NCBI RefSeq assembly: GCF_047238185.1
Contig: NZ_JBDFMI010000006.1
Location: 124,001-188,000, forward strand
Direction: 5' to 3'
DNA: 64,000 bases
Source of the DNA: Bacillus_AD sp047238185
Lineage (GTDB): Bacteria; Bacillota; Bacilli; Bacillales; DSM-1321
Part shown: piece by piece, positions 34,205 through 42,704 of the stretch
Layout: every line of letters starts with the position of its first letter
Position numbering within the stretch: the stretch's first letter is position 1
The notes under the pieces: model-generated
Database searches by the model: none
What the model saw: the letters and a program-made list of their open reading frames with translations, nothing else
What the model was told of the DNA's origin: nothing
Position numbers and translations under genes: made by a program

Positions 34205-37200
34205 TTAGTTTTCTTGAGAAGTTGTATATTCTACTGTAAACTCTGATGTTTTTTCACCTTTAAAGTTTACAATGTATTTATTTTCTCCATTTGCTACTTT
34301 AGTAGAGTCTAATTCTACCCAAGTAATAAACTCATTATTCCAGTTAGGATCAACATTCAAAATATCATTCACTGCTTTTCCTTTAGAATCTATAATAGTT
34401 ACAATGTTAGAAATCTTAGGAGTTTGCCCTGTAAATTCTACAGCTACTGGAACTTGTGTTCCACCATAGTTAGTAGTAACGAAAAGTTTCATCTCTTCTG
34501 TCACTTTCGCTGTATCTACTGTAATTTTGCCATTTTCACCGAAAGTAATAACACCTTCTTCTCCAAGCTGAGTTAAGAAAGCATTTAAATTATCTTTGTT
34601 AGGAAAATTAGATGTATTTTCAGCTTTTTGTGCAGTTGCTGCAATATCAGTAGAATTAACCACAGTGTACTTAACAGTTGTATTAGTATTTCCTACTGTA
34701 TAAGTGATATTAAATGTATCATTCACTTCCGCACCTTGGATATCAATAGTAGACGTACCGTTATTTTCAACTTTTAATTGTTTATTCTTTGTATCTGCAT
34801 CCACTAAATTAGTTGCAGAAATTTTTATTGCGTTAACTCCATCTTCTGTAGTTGTTAATTCTACACCATATTGATCTTTTATTTTTAGAACAGTATTTAA
34901 TGCTGGTGCATCATTATTTGCATCTAAAATTCCTGCTGCAATATTTGCTGCACCCTCAGTAACCATTTCATCATTCACTTCAATTGTTGTTGCCACTGGT
35001 TTAACTTTAGAAATAGTTACTTCTTTAGTTACAGTTACAGGAGTCTCATATCCATCAACAATAACCTTCACAGTAGAAGTAATTTCATCTTTATCACCAA
35101 ATAAGTCATTAGCACTTGCTGACACGTCTAATTTGTTATCAGTAGTATAATCAACTTTTGAATCAGTGATTACAGTATAATCTTTTGTTGGAATTAATAC
35201 CTTGCTACCATTTTTAGTTACACCGTAAACTTTTAATGTTTTAGCATGAGTATGCTCTGCACCATCAGCATATAAAGTACCAACTTCACCTACTTCATAT
35301 GATTCAAATGATGCTTTTTCAGCTACTGAGAATCCTACTGTTAAAGCACTTGTGTTTACATCTTCGAACGCATATTTACCTTCAGAGTTTTTAACTACTT
35401 TTTTAAGTGTAACTGTTACATCTTCAGAACCTTTTTTCTCACCTGTTACTTTTACTGAACCATCTTTAGCATTAATTACAGATTCTGATAATGAAACAAC
35501 GCCATCTTTAGAAGTTTCAAATCCAACTGAGTACTTACCAACATTAGTCTCATTAGCTGTTTTAGCTAATTTATCATCAAGCTTCATTGTACGACCATAT
35601 TGATCTTTTACTACGATGTTTCCTAATTTAATTTCTGATGTACCACCAATTGCCAAAGTTGTAGTAACATCTTTTAATGGTTCGATAGATGCAGCATATG
35701 CAGTTTCTTTTACATCTAATTGTAATGTAGAAACTTTACCAGTTGATTGTACAGATGCGATAATTACGTCAATGCCTTTATCACCAGCTGTGTATTTAAC
35801 AACCGCATTACCCTTAGCATCTTTCTCAAGTTTTGTTTTATCGTTTGAGAACTTTACTTTACCATTAAGATCAGAGTACTTAGTTACCGCATTACCGAAT
35901 TGGTCAACAGCTGTAAATGGAAGCGTTACAGTTTCATTAGCAGCTACAACTTCTTCAGGAGCTGAAAGAGAGAATGTATCAACTGTTGCTGCAGCTTTTA
36001 CATCAAGCTCTACTTGAGCAATATGACCAGTACCTTTTGTAATAGCAGTGATGATAACTTTTCCACCTTTAGAGTAGTTTTCTCCTTCAGTGAATTTCAA
36101 GCCTAATTGATTTTTATCTTTACCTTGTTTGTCAACAACGTTTTTCACATCAATGATTGATGGGTTTGAAGAAGAAAGCATTAAATCATCTGCATTTTTC
36201 ATTACATTACCATATTGGTCTGTAATGTTCATTAGTAATGCAAATTCCTCAATTGCTACTCCGCCACTAAGTTCTTTACCATCTGCATGGTATACACCTT
36301 GATACTCTACTTTATCCGCAGTTGCTTTATCAGAGATTGTTAATGTTTTTGTTACAACAGTACTTGTAGTTTGGTTAATACCAGTTAAAACAACTTTGTC
36401 TCCTACTTTGTAATCTACTGTGCTTGTTAAAGTAACAACACCTTTATTATCATCCTCAGCAATAACACCATTTGAAGCATTCCAGTTAATTGAAGATGCT
36501 AACCCTGCTTTCGTGATATCTTCACCATATTGGTTTAATACACGGTAAGCAACTGTAGCTTTCTTCTTATCATTTCCTACAATAACTAAAGGTGCGTTTT
36601 CAGAAAGGATTTCTACTTTATCTACTTTTTCATTTTCTACTTTAACTGAACCAGAAAGTTTCTCTTCAGATAAACCAGTTACATTAACTGTATATTCACC
36701 TTCAAATAATTTACTAGCTAGTTCTAATTGTACTGATTTTTTATCATCAGAAACTGTAGTTTTTGCTACGTTAACTGTTACTGAACCTTTTTTCACTTCG
36801 AATTTAGCTTTAGCTTCATCAATTGATCCATTGAAAGTTACTTTTAACGTTTTAGCGTTAATTGCACCAACTTCCTTAACTTCAGGAGTAGTTACCACAG
36901 GGTTCTTAGCTTGGTCAGCATGGAACAAGAATTTAGCATAGTCTCCACGCATAGCTTTGTCAGTAGTTCCGAATGTTGTTTCAGAAGTACCATTTGTTAC
37001 ACCGTTGTCAACTAGGGCTTTAACAGCTGCAGTGTAGTTTTTGTTAACGTCTTTGAAAGGAATTTCTTTGTCATCCTTCGCTTTAAGATCGAAACCTTTT
37101 TGGATCCAAATAGCTAGTTCGCCACGAGTGATTTCGTCATCGAATCCGAATGAAGTTTCTGTTTTACCAGAAGTGATGCCAGCTTCTTTAAGTGCGTTTA

Positions 37201-37507
37201 CTTCTTTTACCGCACGTGCAGGTACATCTTTGAAACCTGATGCAGGAGCTTTTTCTACATCAAGGCCAAGTACGTTCACTAGAAGGACTGCAGCGTCACC
37301 ACGTTTGATGTTTTTGTACACGCCGAATTCCTTTTCAGTTAAACCGTTTGCGCCTTTTGATACTACGAAATCTACTGCTTCTTTGTAGTTAGTGTTTACA
37401 TCTGTGAAAGATGAAGCTGATGCTAATGGAGCAACAGCAGAAGCAACTAGAGTTGCTGTAGCAGCAGTTGCCACGAATTTACGATACGATTTTGCTTTGT
37501 AAGCCAT
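34205..37507 (-). CDS. Major S-layer protein with three N-terminal SLH domains
   Basis: Surface-layer subunit of 1100 residues. It has a signal peptide (MAYKAKSYRKFVATAATAT..., cleavage near PLASA) and three SLH domains (about 32-205) with the usual TRAE-like positions replaced by KRGDA, TRGEL and MRGDY; these bind the secondary wall polymer. A long Lys/Thr/Val-rich crystallisation region made of Ig-like beta modules follows (repeated DQYG motifs). The composition and SLH arrangement resemble Sap/EA1 of B. anthracis, and export probably uses SecA2-SlaP encoded at 6.9-10.2 kb. The ATG at 37507 follows GGGAGG by 11 bases. The long AT-rich leader is typical of highly expressed S-layer genes. Confidence 0.92.
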   Translation of the reverse strand: MAYKAKSYRKFVATAATATLVASAVAPLASASSFTDVNTNYKEAVDFVVSKGANGLTEKEFGVYKNIKRGDAAVLLVNVLGLDVEKAPASGFKDVPARAVKEVNALKEAGITSGKTETSFGFDDEITRGELAIWIQKGFDLKAKDDKEIPFKDVNKNYTAAVKALVDNGVTNGTSETTFGTTDKAMRGDYAKFLFHADQAKNPVVTTPEVKEVGAINAKTLKVTFNGSIDEAKAKFEVKKGSVTVNVAKTTVSDDKKSVQLELASKLFEGEYTVNVTGLSEEKLSGSVKVENEKVDKVEILSENAPLVIVGNDKKKATVAYRVLNQYGEDITKAGLASSINWNASNGVIAEDDNKGVVTLTSTVDYKVGDKVVLTGINQTTSTVVTKTLTISDKATADKVEYQGVYHADGKELSGGVAIEEFALLMNITDQYGNVMKNADDLMLSSSNPSIIDVKNVVDKQGKDKNQLGLKFTEGENYSKGGKVIITAITKGTGHIAQVELDVKAAATVDTFSLSAPEEVVAANETVTLPFTAVDQFGNAVTKYSDLNGKVKFSNDKTKLEKDAKGNAVVKYTAGDKGIDVIIASVQSTGKVSTLQLDVKETAYAASIEPLKDVTTTLAIGGTSEIKLGNIVVKDQYGRTMKLDDKLAKTANETNVGKYSVGFETSKDGVVSLSESVINAKDGSVKVTGEKKGSEDVTVTLKKVVKNSEGKYAFEDVNTSALTVGFSVAEKASFESYEVGEVGTLYADGAEHTHAKTLKVYGVTKNGSKVLIPTKDYTVITDSKVDYTTDNKLDVSASANDLFGDKDEITSTVKVIVDGYETPVTVTKEVTISKVKPVATTIEVNDEMVTEGAANIAAGILDANNDAPALNTVLKIKDQYGVELTTTEDGVNAIKISATNLVDADTKNKQLKVENNGTSTIDIQGAEVNDTFNITYTVGNTNTTVKYTVVNSTDIAATAQKAENTSNFPNKDNLNAFLTQLGEEGVITFGENGKITVDTAKVTEEMKLFVTTNYGGTQVPVAVEFTGQTPKISNIVTIIDSKGKAVNDILNVDPNWNNEFITWVELDSTKVANGENKYIVNFKGEKTSEFTVEYTTSQEN

Positions 37508-38022
37508 TTGTGTGTAGCCTCCCAAGATGGATATTTATTTATCTATCAAATGATAGATAGTGCCAAATGAATAGTAGCCTCTCACGATATGCAAGAGACA
37601 AAAGAAATACACCTATCAGTCTCTAAATATAATATTCATATAATTTATAGTGAATATTTGAGCAAAAATGAATTCCTATAAAAATGTAAATGTCTGACTG
37701 ATACGATGCACAAATTCATTATACATACTATACTGAAAAAATTAAATGTTAATTAGATAAATACATTTCTATATAAAACGACTATTATATGAACGCTAAT
37801 TTTTACAAAAACTATCGCAATTGATAATTAAAAGATATATTTGTATAATTTTATCAATAATTTTCTAACAAATGACTGTATTCTCCATTAACTAACAAAA
37901 ATGAGAAAAAAGATAATTCTGTATGTGTGTTAATTGTGAAGTTTATAAATAAAATGCATTAAATGTATTCTTCACATTTCCTCCAGTCCACTAATCATTC
38001 AACGATTGTTAACAATACATTC
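37508..38022 (-). promoter_or_regulatory. Long AT-rich leader and promoter region of the S-layer gene
   Basis: More than 500 bases without a gene. A leader hairpin ATCTATC-AAAT-GATAGAT (37541-37558) sits just upstream of the ribosome site, and AGAGAC/GTCTCT halves lie at about 37590-37625. Several TATAAT-like -10s occur on the minus strand (for example near 37715-37725) but none has a good -35, so I do not assign the start of transcription. Confidence 0.45.
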
Positions 38023-38048
38023 AAAAAAAAGCTGCCATAATCGGCAGC
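38023..38048 (-). terminator. Terminator of the DUF2179-family gene
   Basis: GCTGCC/GGCAGC stem, 6-base loop, U8 on the minus strand. Confidence 0.85.
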
Positions 38049-38064
38049 CTTTCCTCTACATCTA

Positions 38065-38610
38065 TCATTTCACTTTATCATCCACTTTTTTCTTGCGCTT
38101 TTTCATGCTCTTAAGCATATAGCCGCCAATAAAACGCCGAGGTTCATATGAGATGATGAACGCATTAGGCTCATATTCCCTAATCAAGTCTATCAAGCTG
38201 TCTTCCATACTCCGTTTTGTCAATATTTCCAGTTTGTATCGCTTACTTTCGAATCCCTCAACTGAAACGATGGTCACACCATATCCATCAGCACGGAGAT
38301 GGTCAATCAACTCCTGGTTTCTCGTCGGCAAATTAACATTGAACGTAGTGAATCCAATGGCCAGCTTTTGTTCAATAGCCGTCCCGATCAAGATACCGAT
38401 CCCGAAGCCGACAGCATATACGATCATACCTAGAAATGTTTGGTTGCCATTGAATACGATGGATAAGCCGAATACATAAATAAGTGATTCAACAAAACCG
38501 AGCAGGGCCGCCTGTACCTTCAATTGCTTGACTAGGAAAATGGTCCTTAGTGTAAAACAAGGAACGTAAATCAACTGCAGAATCAAAATTAACACAATAT
38601 CCTTCATCAT
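38065..38610 (-). CDS. UPF0316/DUF2179-family membrane protein (YebE-like)
   Basis: A 181-residue protein with three N-terminal hydrophobic segments (about 1-80) and a cytoplasmic DUF2179-type domain (DGYGVTIVSVEGFESKRYKLEILTKR pattern) ending in a basic tail. Function is unknown; related C-terminal domains are thought to bind small ligands. The ATG at 38610 has GAGGG upstream, and a second ATG follows directly. It is divergent from sinR. Confidence 0.78.
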   Translation of the reverse strand: MMKDIVLILILQLIYVPCFTLRTIFLVKQLKVQAALLGFVESLIYVFGLSIVFNGNQTFLGMIVYAVGFGIGILIGTAIEQKLAIGFTTFNVNLPTRNQELIDHLRADGYGVTIVSVEGFESKRYKLEILTKRSMEDSLIDLIREYEPNAFIISYEPRRFIGGYMLKSMKKRKKKVDDKVK

Positions 38611-38806
38611 TGGATCCCTCACTCATTCTTATATTCAATCAGTGGCTGGTTGTACAGGGCTCGTATGAGTACTCATTCTATTCCAAATACACTGATTATA
38701 CAAGAATTAGTATCTAAGATAACAGATTACTTTATCTGGATGGATTAATAGGTCTTTATTTATGCAAAAGAATACATGATTCTGCGAAAAATCGTCCAAT
38801 TTATGT

Positions 38807-38835
38807 AAGACAACTAGCTTTAAATACTCTATAAT
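38807..38835 (+). promoter_or_regulatory. Sigma-A promoter of sinR
   Basis: AAGACA (38807-38812) and TATAAT (38830-38835) with a 17-base spacer, about 100 bases ahead of the sinR start. The rest of the 38611-38932 gap has no gene. Confidence 0.65.
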
Positions 38836-38932
38836 GAATCACATAAGCACCTTTTCCTTGTTGCCCGTCCAAGGGAATTATGTACAATAGATACTTAATA
38901 AAAATGCAAATTACTTCCAGGATGTGATTATC

Positions 38933-39259
38933 GTGAAAATTGGAGATCGTGTTAAAAAGATAAGAGAAGAAAAGAAAATGTCAATGTCTGAACTAGCAGA
39001 GAAAGCAGGGGTTGCCAAATCCTATTTAAGCTCTTTGGAACGAAATCTGCAAAACAATCCATCTGTCCAATTCCTGGAGAAAATAACCGGTGTGTTGGGT
39101 GTCCCGGTTGATTCTTTATTGCATGACAAACAAAGCGAGGAATCACTTGACTCTGAATGGCTGCAAATTGTGGAAGAAGCCATGAAATCCGGCGTTTCTA
39201 AAGAGGACTTCAAAGAATTCATCGAGTTCAACAAATGGAAAAACAAAAAAACAAAATAA
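38933..39259 (+). CDS. sinR: Biofilm master repressor SinR
   Basis: DNA-binding repressor of matrix genes. The 108-residue protein has an N-terminal HTH_3 domain (about 2-60; SMSELAEKAGVAKSYLSSLERN, nearly identical to B. subtilis SinR) and the C-terminal SinI-interaction domain (SEWLQIVEEAMKSGVSKEDFKEFIEFNKWK). It starts at the GTG at 38933, with AGGATG upstream; an in-frame GTG three codons earlier is possible. It is convergent with sinI, unlike the co-directional sinI-sinR of B. subtilis. Confidence 0.92.
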   Translation: MKIGDRVKKIREEKKMSMSELAEKAGVAKSYLSSLERNLQNNPSVQFLEKITGVLGVPVDSLLHDKQSEESLDSEWLQIVEEAMKSGVSKEDFKEFIEFNKWKNKKTK

Positions 39260-39265
39260 AGCATT

Positions 39266-39307
39266 AAAATACCCTAAGCGATTAACGGACATCACTGAGG
39301 GTATTTT
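39266..39307. terminator. Bidirectional terminator between sinR and sinI
   Basis: AAAATACCCT/AGGGTATTTT stem. A- and T-rich arms make it usable from both sides. Confidence 0.75.
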
Positions 39308-39344
39308 CACATCTGACTCTTTTCATAAATGCCTCCACTTTCGG

Positions 39345-39485
39345 TCATGCCTGTTCACTGATCAAATAAGACCAGCTTTGAATAAATGCCAGTGCTTCAC
39401 TTTTACTGATGCCGCTCTGTTTAGCTTCTTTCATTAGATCCATCCACTCATGATCATAGTGTTCATTCTTTGCTTCATTTTCCAT
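39345..39485 (-). CDS. sinI: SinR antirepressor SinI (46 residues)
   Basis: Small protein expected to bind SinR and release matrix genes. It begins MENEAKNEHYDHEWMDLM and continues KEAKQSGISKSEALAFIQ, matching the SinI core (EWVELMVEAKEANISPEEI in B. subtilis) and the C-terminal domain of the adjacent SinR. AGGAGG (39502-39497) precedes the ATG by 11 bases. It is preceded by a c-di-GMP-I-type riboswitch whose expression platform covers this ribosome site. The C-terminus is shorter than in B. subtilis SinI (57 residues). Confidence 0.85.
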   Translation of the reverse strand: MENEAKNEHYDHEWMDLMKEAKQSGISKSEALAFIQSWSYLISEQA

Positions 39486-39496
39486 TCGATTTGAAA

Positions 39497-39522
39497 CCTC
39501 CTAAAATACTCTGTACTTTAGG
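39497..39522 (-). promoter_or_regulatory. Expression platform: hairpin covering the sinI ribosome site
   Basis: CCTAAA (39522-39517) can pair with TTTAGG (39505-39500), whose GG is part of the AGGAGG of sinI. The same CCT belongs to the 3' strand of the aptamer P1 stem, so aptamer closure and site masking should exclude each other. Predicted outcome: ligand binding turns translation on. Confidence 0.6.
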
Positions 39523-39596
39523 CAGCCCAGCCATCCTAGCAACTCCTGCGCCTTAGATCTGTAGCTTTGCGCCCTTACCTTTCGATAAGTTTGCCC
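39520..39596 (-). ncRNA. c-di-GMP-I (GEMM-I) type riboswitch aptamer
   Basis: On the minus strand the order of conserved blocks is GGGCAAAC, CGAAAGG, GGGCGCAAAGC, TAC, CTAAGG, then GGATGGCTGGGCTGCC. These match the class I cyclic-di-GMP riboswitch: the P2 tetraloop is CGAAAG, the receptor side is CTAAGG, and P1 is GGGCA/TGCCT. One deviation stands out: the base before CGCAAAGC is G, where the well-studied Vibrio aptamer has the A that stacks between the two ligand guanines. Confidence 0.85.
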
Positions 39597-39755
39597 TTTC
39601 AACTAGATATACAGAATGTTCTATATCGTTCATTGAAAAGTGTGTGAGATCATGGTGCGATGTTTCTTTTATTCATTATACTATGACCGGTATGAAAATA
39701 ACGTATTTACAGTGTTAAAGTGCGTTTATATTTTCCTACAGTTTCTGACGGATTC

Positions 39756-39959
39756 CTACAAAACTCTTTGTTTCTTTGACAGCTGATAAACAGAGATCCA
39801 TTTTTGCAGACTCTCCCGTCTTGATGAGCGGTCGAAAAGCTCCGCATCCACACTTGTAAGAGCAGTCAAATCTTCTCCACAGACCGGGCAAATCCATTCA
39901 CCGGTCTGGCAGCTTCCAAAGGAAGGCCGATTGCATTTATGGCAGTTTTTTCGATACAT
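39756..39959 (-). CDS. Small zinc-ribbon protein
   Basis: A 67-residue protein with two Cys pairs (CHKC at 6-9 and CPVC at 24-27) plus a further Cys17, a likely zinc ribbon, followed by a charged C-terminal half. AGGGGA lies about 7 bases before the ATG, and the gene starts 11 bases after the stop of the LPNTA-protein gene, so it is probably the end of the tapA-tasA operon. I do not recognise a named family. No signal peptide, so cytoplasmic. Confidence 0.6.
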   Translation of the reverse strand: MYRKNCHKCNRPSFGSCQTGEWICPVCGEDLTALTSVDAELFDRSSRRESLQKWISVYQLSKKQRVL

Positions 39960-39970
39960 TTCATTTTCCC

Positions 39971-40906
39971 CTATCGATTCTTAGTCATTTTTCGATGCTG
40001 GATAAACAATAAAGCCGCTCCGGCTCCTCCAACCAAAAATCCTAGAATTAAAATATTATAGAAGTCAGTGGCTGTATTAGGCAAAGTGCCTCCAGATTGG
40101 GTCGGTGTGGAAGGGCTTGGAGATGTCTGCGGATTGCCTGAATTGTTCCCATTCCCATTGTCTCCCGGGTTTGGATTTGTTCCGCCACCATTGTTGCCTC
40201 CCGGATTCGGATTAGTCCCTTCTCCGTTACCGCCTGGGTCTGGATTGTTGCCGCCTTCATTGTCGCCTGGATCTGGGTTAGTGCCTCCCCCGTTATCACC
40301 TGGATCTGGATTAGTGCCTCCTTCGTTGCCGCCTGGGTCTGGATTAGTGCCTCCGCCATTGTCTCCCGGGCCAGGGTTGTTGCCTCCGCCATTATCACCA
40401 GGATCGGTAGTTCCGCCCCCTCCCGTATCATCGGTGGCTTCTGCAGTGAATACTAAATCCACGCTGGCTTTCGATTGCTGATAGTCGTTTCCCAATTCTC
40501 CCGGAATATCTATTCTGAAAGACAGCACCTCTGAAGAGCCGCTTGCCAGGAAGCGCGGAGACAATTTTTCAAAATCCTGCAGCAACCCGCTATACAACCA
40601 TGTATTTCCTTGCTTCACCTGCAATGTCATTTTTTTAAACAGTTTTTCCGATAATGACCGATTCTCTGCGCTCGTTGTATACTTGAAGTTTCTTTTCCCG
40701 TTGTTGTAAATGGTGATATTCCTTGGAATCCAATCGCCTGGCTTTAAATTCTTTACATTGATCAACACATGCCCTGGTGCATCCGTGTCTATGGCGATCT
40801 CCTCATTGGCCGCGAAGGTTCTTGCTTGCGGGAAAAGAAGGCTAATAACGGAGAAGGCCACTAGGAACATCCACACAAAATTGAAACTGCGCTTTTTAAA
40901 GCCCAT
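39971..40906 (-). CDS. TasA-like protein with a Gly/Pro/Asn repeat stalk and LPNTA sorting signal
   Basis: A 311-residue exported protein with a signal peptide (cleavage near RTFAA) and a TasA/camelysin-like domain (about 35-165) that keeps the NLKPGD motif. Next is a stalk of about nine imperfect 11-residue repeats (GDNGGGTNPDP type). The C-terminal wall-sorting signal is LPNTA, a hydrophobic helix and a basic tail (HRKMTKNR). LPNTA is the motif recognised by B. anthracis SrtC, a class D enzyme, and a class D sortase is encoded 6 kb away. The ATG at 40906 follows AGAGGTGG. It could link matrix fibres covalently to peptidoglycan. Confidence 0.85.
   Translation of the reverse strand: MGFKKRSFNFVWMFLVAFSVISLLFPQARTFAANEEIAIDTDAPGHVLINVKNLKPGDWIPRNITIYNNGKRNFKYTTSAENRSLSEKLFKKMTLQVKQGNTWLYSGLLQDFEKLSPRFLASGSSEVLSFRIDIPGELGNDYQQSKASVDLVFTAEATDDTGGGGTTDPGDNGGGNNPGPGDNGGGTNPDPGGNEGGTNPDPGDNGGGTNPDPGDNEGGNNPDPGGNGEGTNPNPGGNNGGGTNPNPGDNGNGNNSGNPQTSPSPSTPTQSGGTLPNTATDFYNILILGFLVGGAGAALLFIQHRKMTKNR
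40140..40425. repeat. Imperfect 33-bp tandem repeats in the LPNTA-protein stalk
   Basis: About nine copies encode an 11-residue Gly/Asn/Pro/Asp unit. Copies alternate D/E/G at fixed positions. Copy number is likely to vary between strains. Confidence 0.75.
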
Positions 40907-40936
40907 TGTTCCACCTCTCATTTCACTCATGAGCCA

Positions 40937-41005
40937 GTGCCATCATGTGATGGCACTCTTTATTCTAAAGTGCTTGGGTAGAAACCGTTGACTATCCAAG
41001 CACTT
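40937..41005. other. Two hairpins between the coiled-coil and LPNTA-protein genes
   Basis: GTGCCATCA/TGATGGCAC (40937-40956) and AAGTGCTTGG/CCAAGCACTT (40968-41005). The second directly follows the coiled-coil gene stop and has a short minus-strand U-run, so it may lower read-through to the downstream genes. Confidence 0.55.
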
Positions 41006-41015
41006 CATTCCTTGC

Positions 41016-41822
41016 TTACTTACTGCTTTCCTCAGAAGTTGGCGGCGCAGCATCCTCTGACTGTTGTACGGATTGATCAGAAGGAGTAGATGCAGCCGGT
41101 TTTTGTTCTGATTGTTTAGGTGTTGTTTTAGCAGGCGCGGGCCCATTATCGACCACCGCATCCACATCCCATCCAATCGCATCTATATCGCCTTGTTTTA
41201 AATTATCCGAAATGCCTTGATCGGTCCGCCGCTTTTGTGTGTCGATTTCTTTTTGCAGATCAGCTGCATCTGCGTTCGCTTTGTTGACTTCACCGACCAA
41301 TTTAGTATTCAGATCGGCCAAATCATCATTCTGTTTTTTCAAGTCGGCGTTGGCGGCTAAGGCTGCTTCCAGGTTCGCCTGTGTGCTCGCTAAAAGTGTT
41401 TTGGTTTCATCCAATTCCTTTATTTTGGCTGCAAGCTCATCTTTCGTGATTTTATGCTCTTTTTGCAGTTCATCATAGGCTTTCTTAATCGTAGCCAATT
41501 CGTCGTTCAATGATTTCACTTGAGCCTGAAGATCCTTTACTTGCCCCTGCAAGGAACCGATTGATACATTCTTATTGCTGATGATCGAGTTTGCGTTTGC
41601 AATGGATGCTTTCACTTTCTTTTTAAACTGATCGATATAATCAACCAATGTATCCTGGGTAAAAGACAAGCCGATTGCTGCGTTGGCATATTTGGAAATA
41701 TCCTTTTTTGCTTCCATCATCGTATTATGTCCATTAAAAGCGACAAAACCGGCTGATGCCGCCCCCACCGTAACTACACTTGCAATGGCCATTCCTGCGA
41801 TTTTTGCTGTGATTAGGCCCAT
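41016..41822 (-). CDS. Exported long coiled-coil protein of the matrix operon
   Basis: A 268-residue protein with an N-terminal hydrophobic signal or anchor (about 1-28), then a heptad-rich coiled coil (about 85-205, with NDELATIKKAYDELQKEH and KELDETKTLLAS) and a Ser/Pro/Gln-rich disordered tail. I do not recognise a named family. Its place between tasA and the LPNTA protein, with GGAGG 10 bases upstream, suggests a structural role in fibre assembly, which is inference only. Confidence 0.75.
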   Translation of the reverse strand: MGLITAKIAGMAIASVVTVGAASAGFVAFNGHNTMMEAKKDISKYANAAIGLSFTQDTLVDYIDQFKKKVKASIANANSIISNKNVSIGSLQGQVKDLQAQVKSLNDELATIKKAYDELQKEHKITKDELAAKIKELDETKTLLASTQANLEAALAANADLKKQNDDLADLNTKLVGEVNKANADAADLQKEIDTQKRRTDQGISDNLKQGDIDAIGWDVDAVVDNGPAPAKTTPKQSEQKPAASTPSDQSVQQSEDAAPPTSEESSK

Positions 41823-41843
41823 GATTCCAGTACCTCCAAATCT

Positions 41844-42686
41844 TTATTTTCCGTTATTGGCTTTTTCATTTGATTTGATGTATCCATTGGCATCCTGGTC
41901 TGATGGCTGGACATCAAGACCTTGCCATTGGCGGGCCTCGAATTCAAACGTGACGCCGATGCTGTCGCCATTGTATTTATTTTGGACATACAGCTTGCCA
42001 TCCGCTGTTTTCTCTTTATCATCCTTAAATGTAATTTTGATTTTTACATTATCTGGATCATATGGTTTAACCGGCAAACCAGTCCATTCATTCGGATTCA
42101 GCGTCGCTACATTCAGGCGATTTTGATCGGCTACCCAATAAGCGCTCGGATTTACGGCCGCAGCAATTTTAGATCTGGCTGCAGCTGCATCTCCTCCTGT
42201 ATAGGAAAGATTAGTGGCTTTATAGACGTCAGCCAATGTAATATGGCTGCCTTCCTGGATAATGGCCTTAGGGAAGCCTCCGCTTCCGCCTTCAGCGCCT
42301 ACGGTCACTACCGATAATTCCAATTGGTCAAGGAAATCCAGTGCAGTGTTCTCTCCATAAACATCCGTATCGCCGCTCGGCGATACATAATCTTTGAAAT
42401 CCGAGAAATTGATAGACATCAACACATCTTTTATGGCCAATGTGCCGTTGTTTTTCAGTGTAAATGTCCGCTCCATATAATCGCCCGGCTTCATATTGGA
42501 GATTTCGAACAGCTTATCTAATTTCGTACCCTTATCATTTAGGAGAAGCAAATCCAACTTGCCTGCTTCCACCTTGGCAGCCACTTGTTCGGTATCATTA
42601 AAGGCAGCCCACGTCCCGCCTCCGACAAGAGCGATACCGACTACGGCACTCAATGCACCAGTCATCAGCTTTGCTTTTACATTCAT
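41844..42686 (-). CDS. tasA: Major amyloid-like matrix fibre protein TasA
   Basis: Closest of the four paralogues to B. subtilis TasA: 280 residues, SipW-type signal peptide (VGGGTWAAFND), and the full-length features SNMKPGDYMERTFTLKNNG, LDFLDQLELSVVTVGAEGG and LYVQNKYNGDSIGVTFEFEA, with a C-terminal DANGYIKSNEKA tail. It should be secreted after SipW cleavage and polymerise into fibres. The ATG at 42686 is set by AGAGGAGA about 10 bases upstream. A gene encoding a coiled-coil protein follows after 21 bases. Confidence 0.93.
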   Translation of the reverse strand: MNVKAKLMTGALSAVVGIALVGGGTWAAFNDTEQVAAKVEAGKLDLLLLNDKGTKLDKLFEISNMKPGDYMERTFTLKNNGTLAIKDVLMSINFSDFKDYVSPSGDTDVYGENTALDFLDQLELSVVTVGAEGGSGGFPKAIIQEGSHITLADVYKATNLSYTGGDAAAARSKIAAAVNPSAYWVADQNRLNVATLNPNEWTGLPVKPYDPDNVKIKITFKDDKEKTADGKLYVQNKYNGDSIGVTFEFEARQWQGLDVQPSDQDANGYIKSNEKANNGK

Positions 42687-42704
42687 AACTCTCATTCTCC
42701 TCTC

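Noticed and set aside
40140..40425. CRISPR array
   Set aside because: The repeats are contiguous, imperfect and in frame within a stalk-encoding gene, without spacers.
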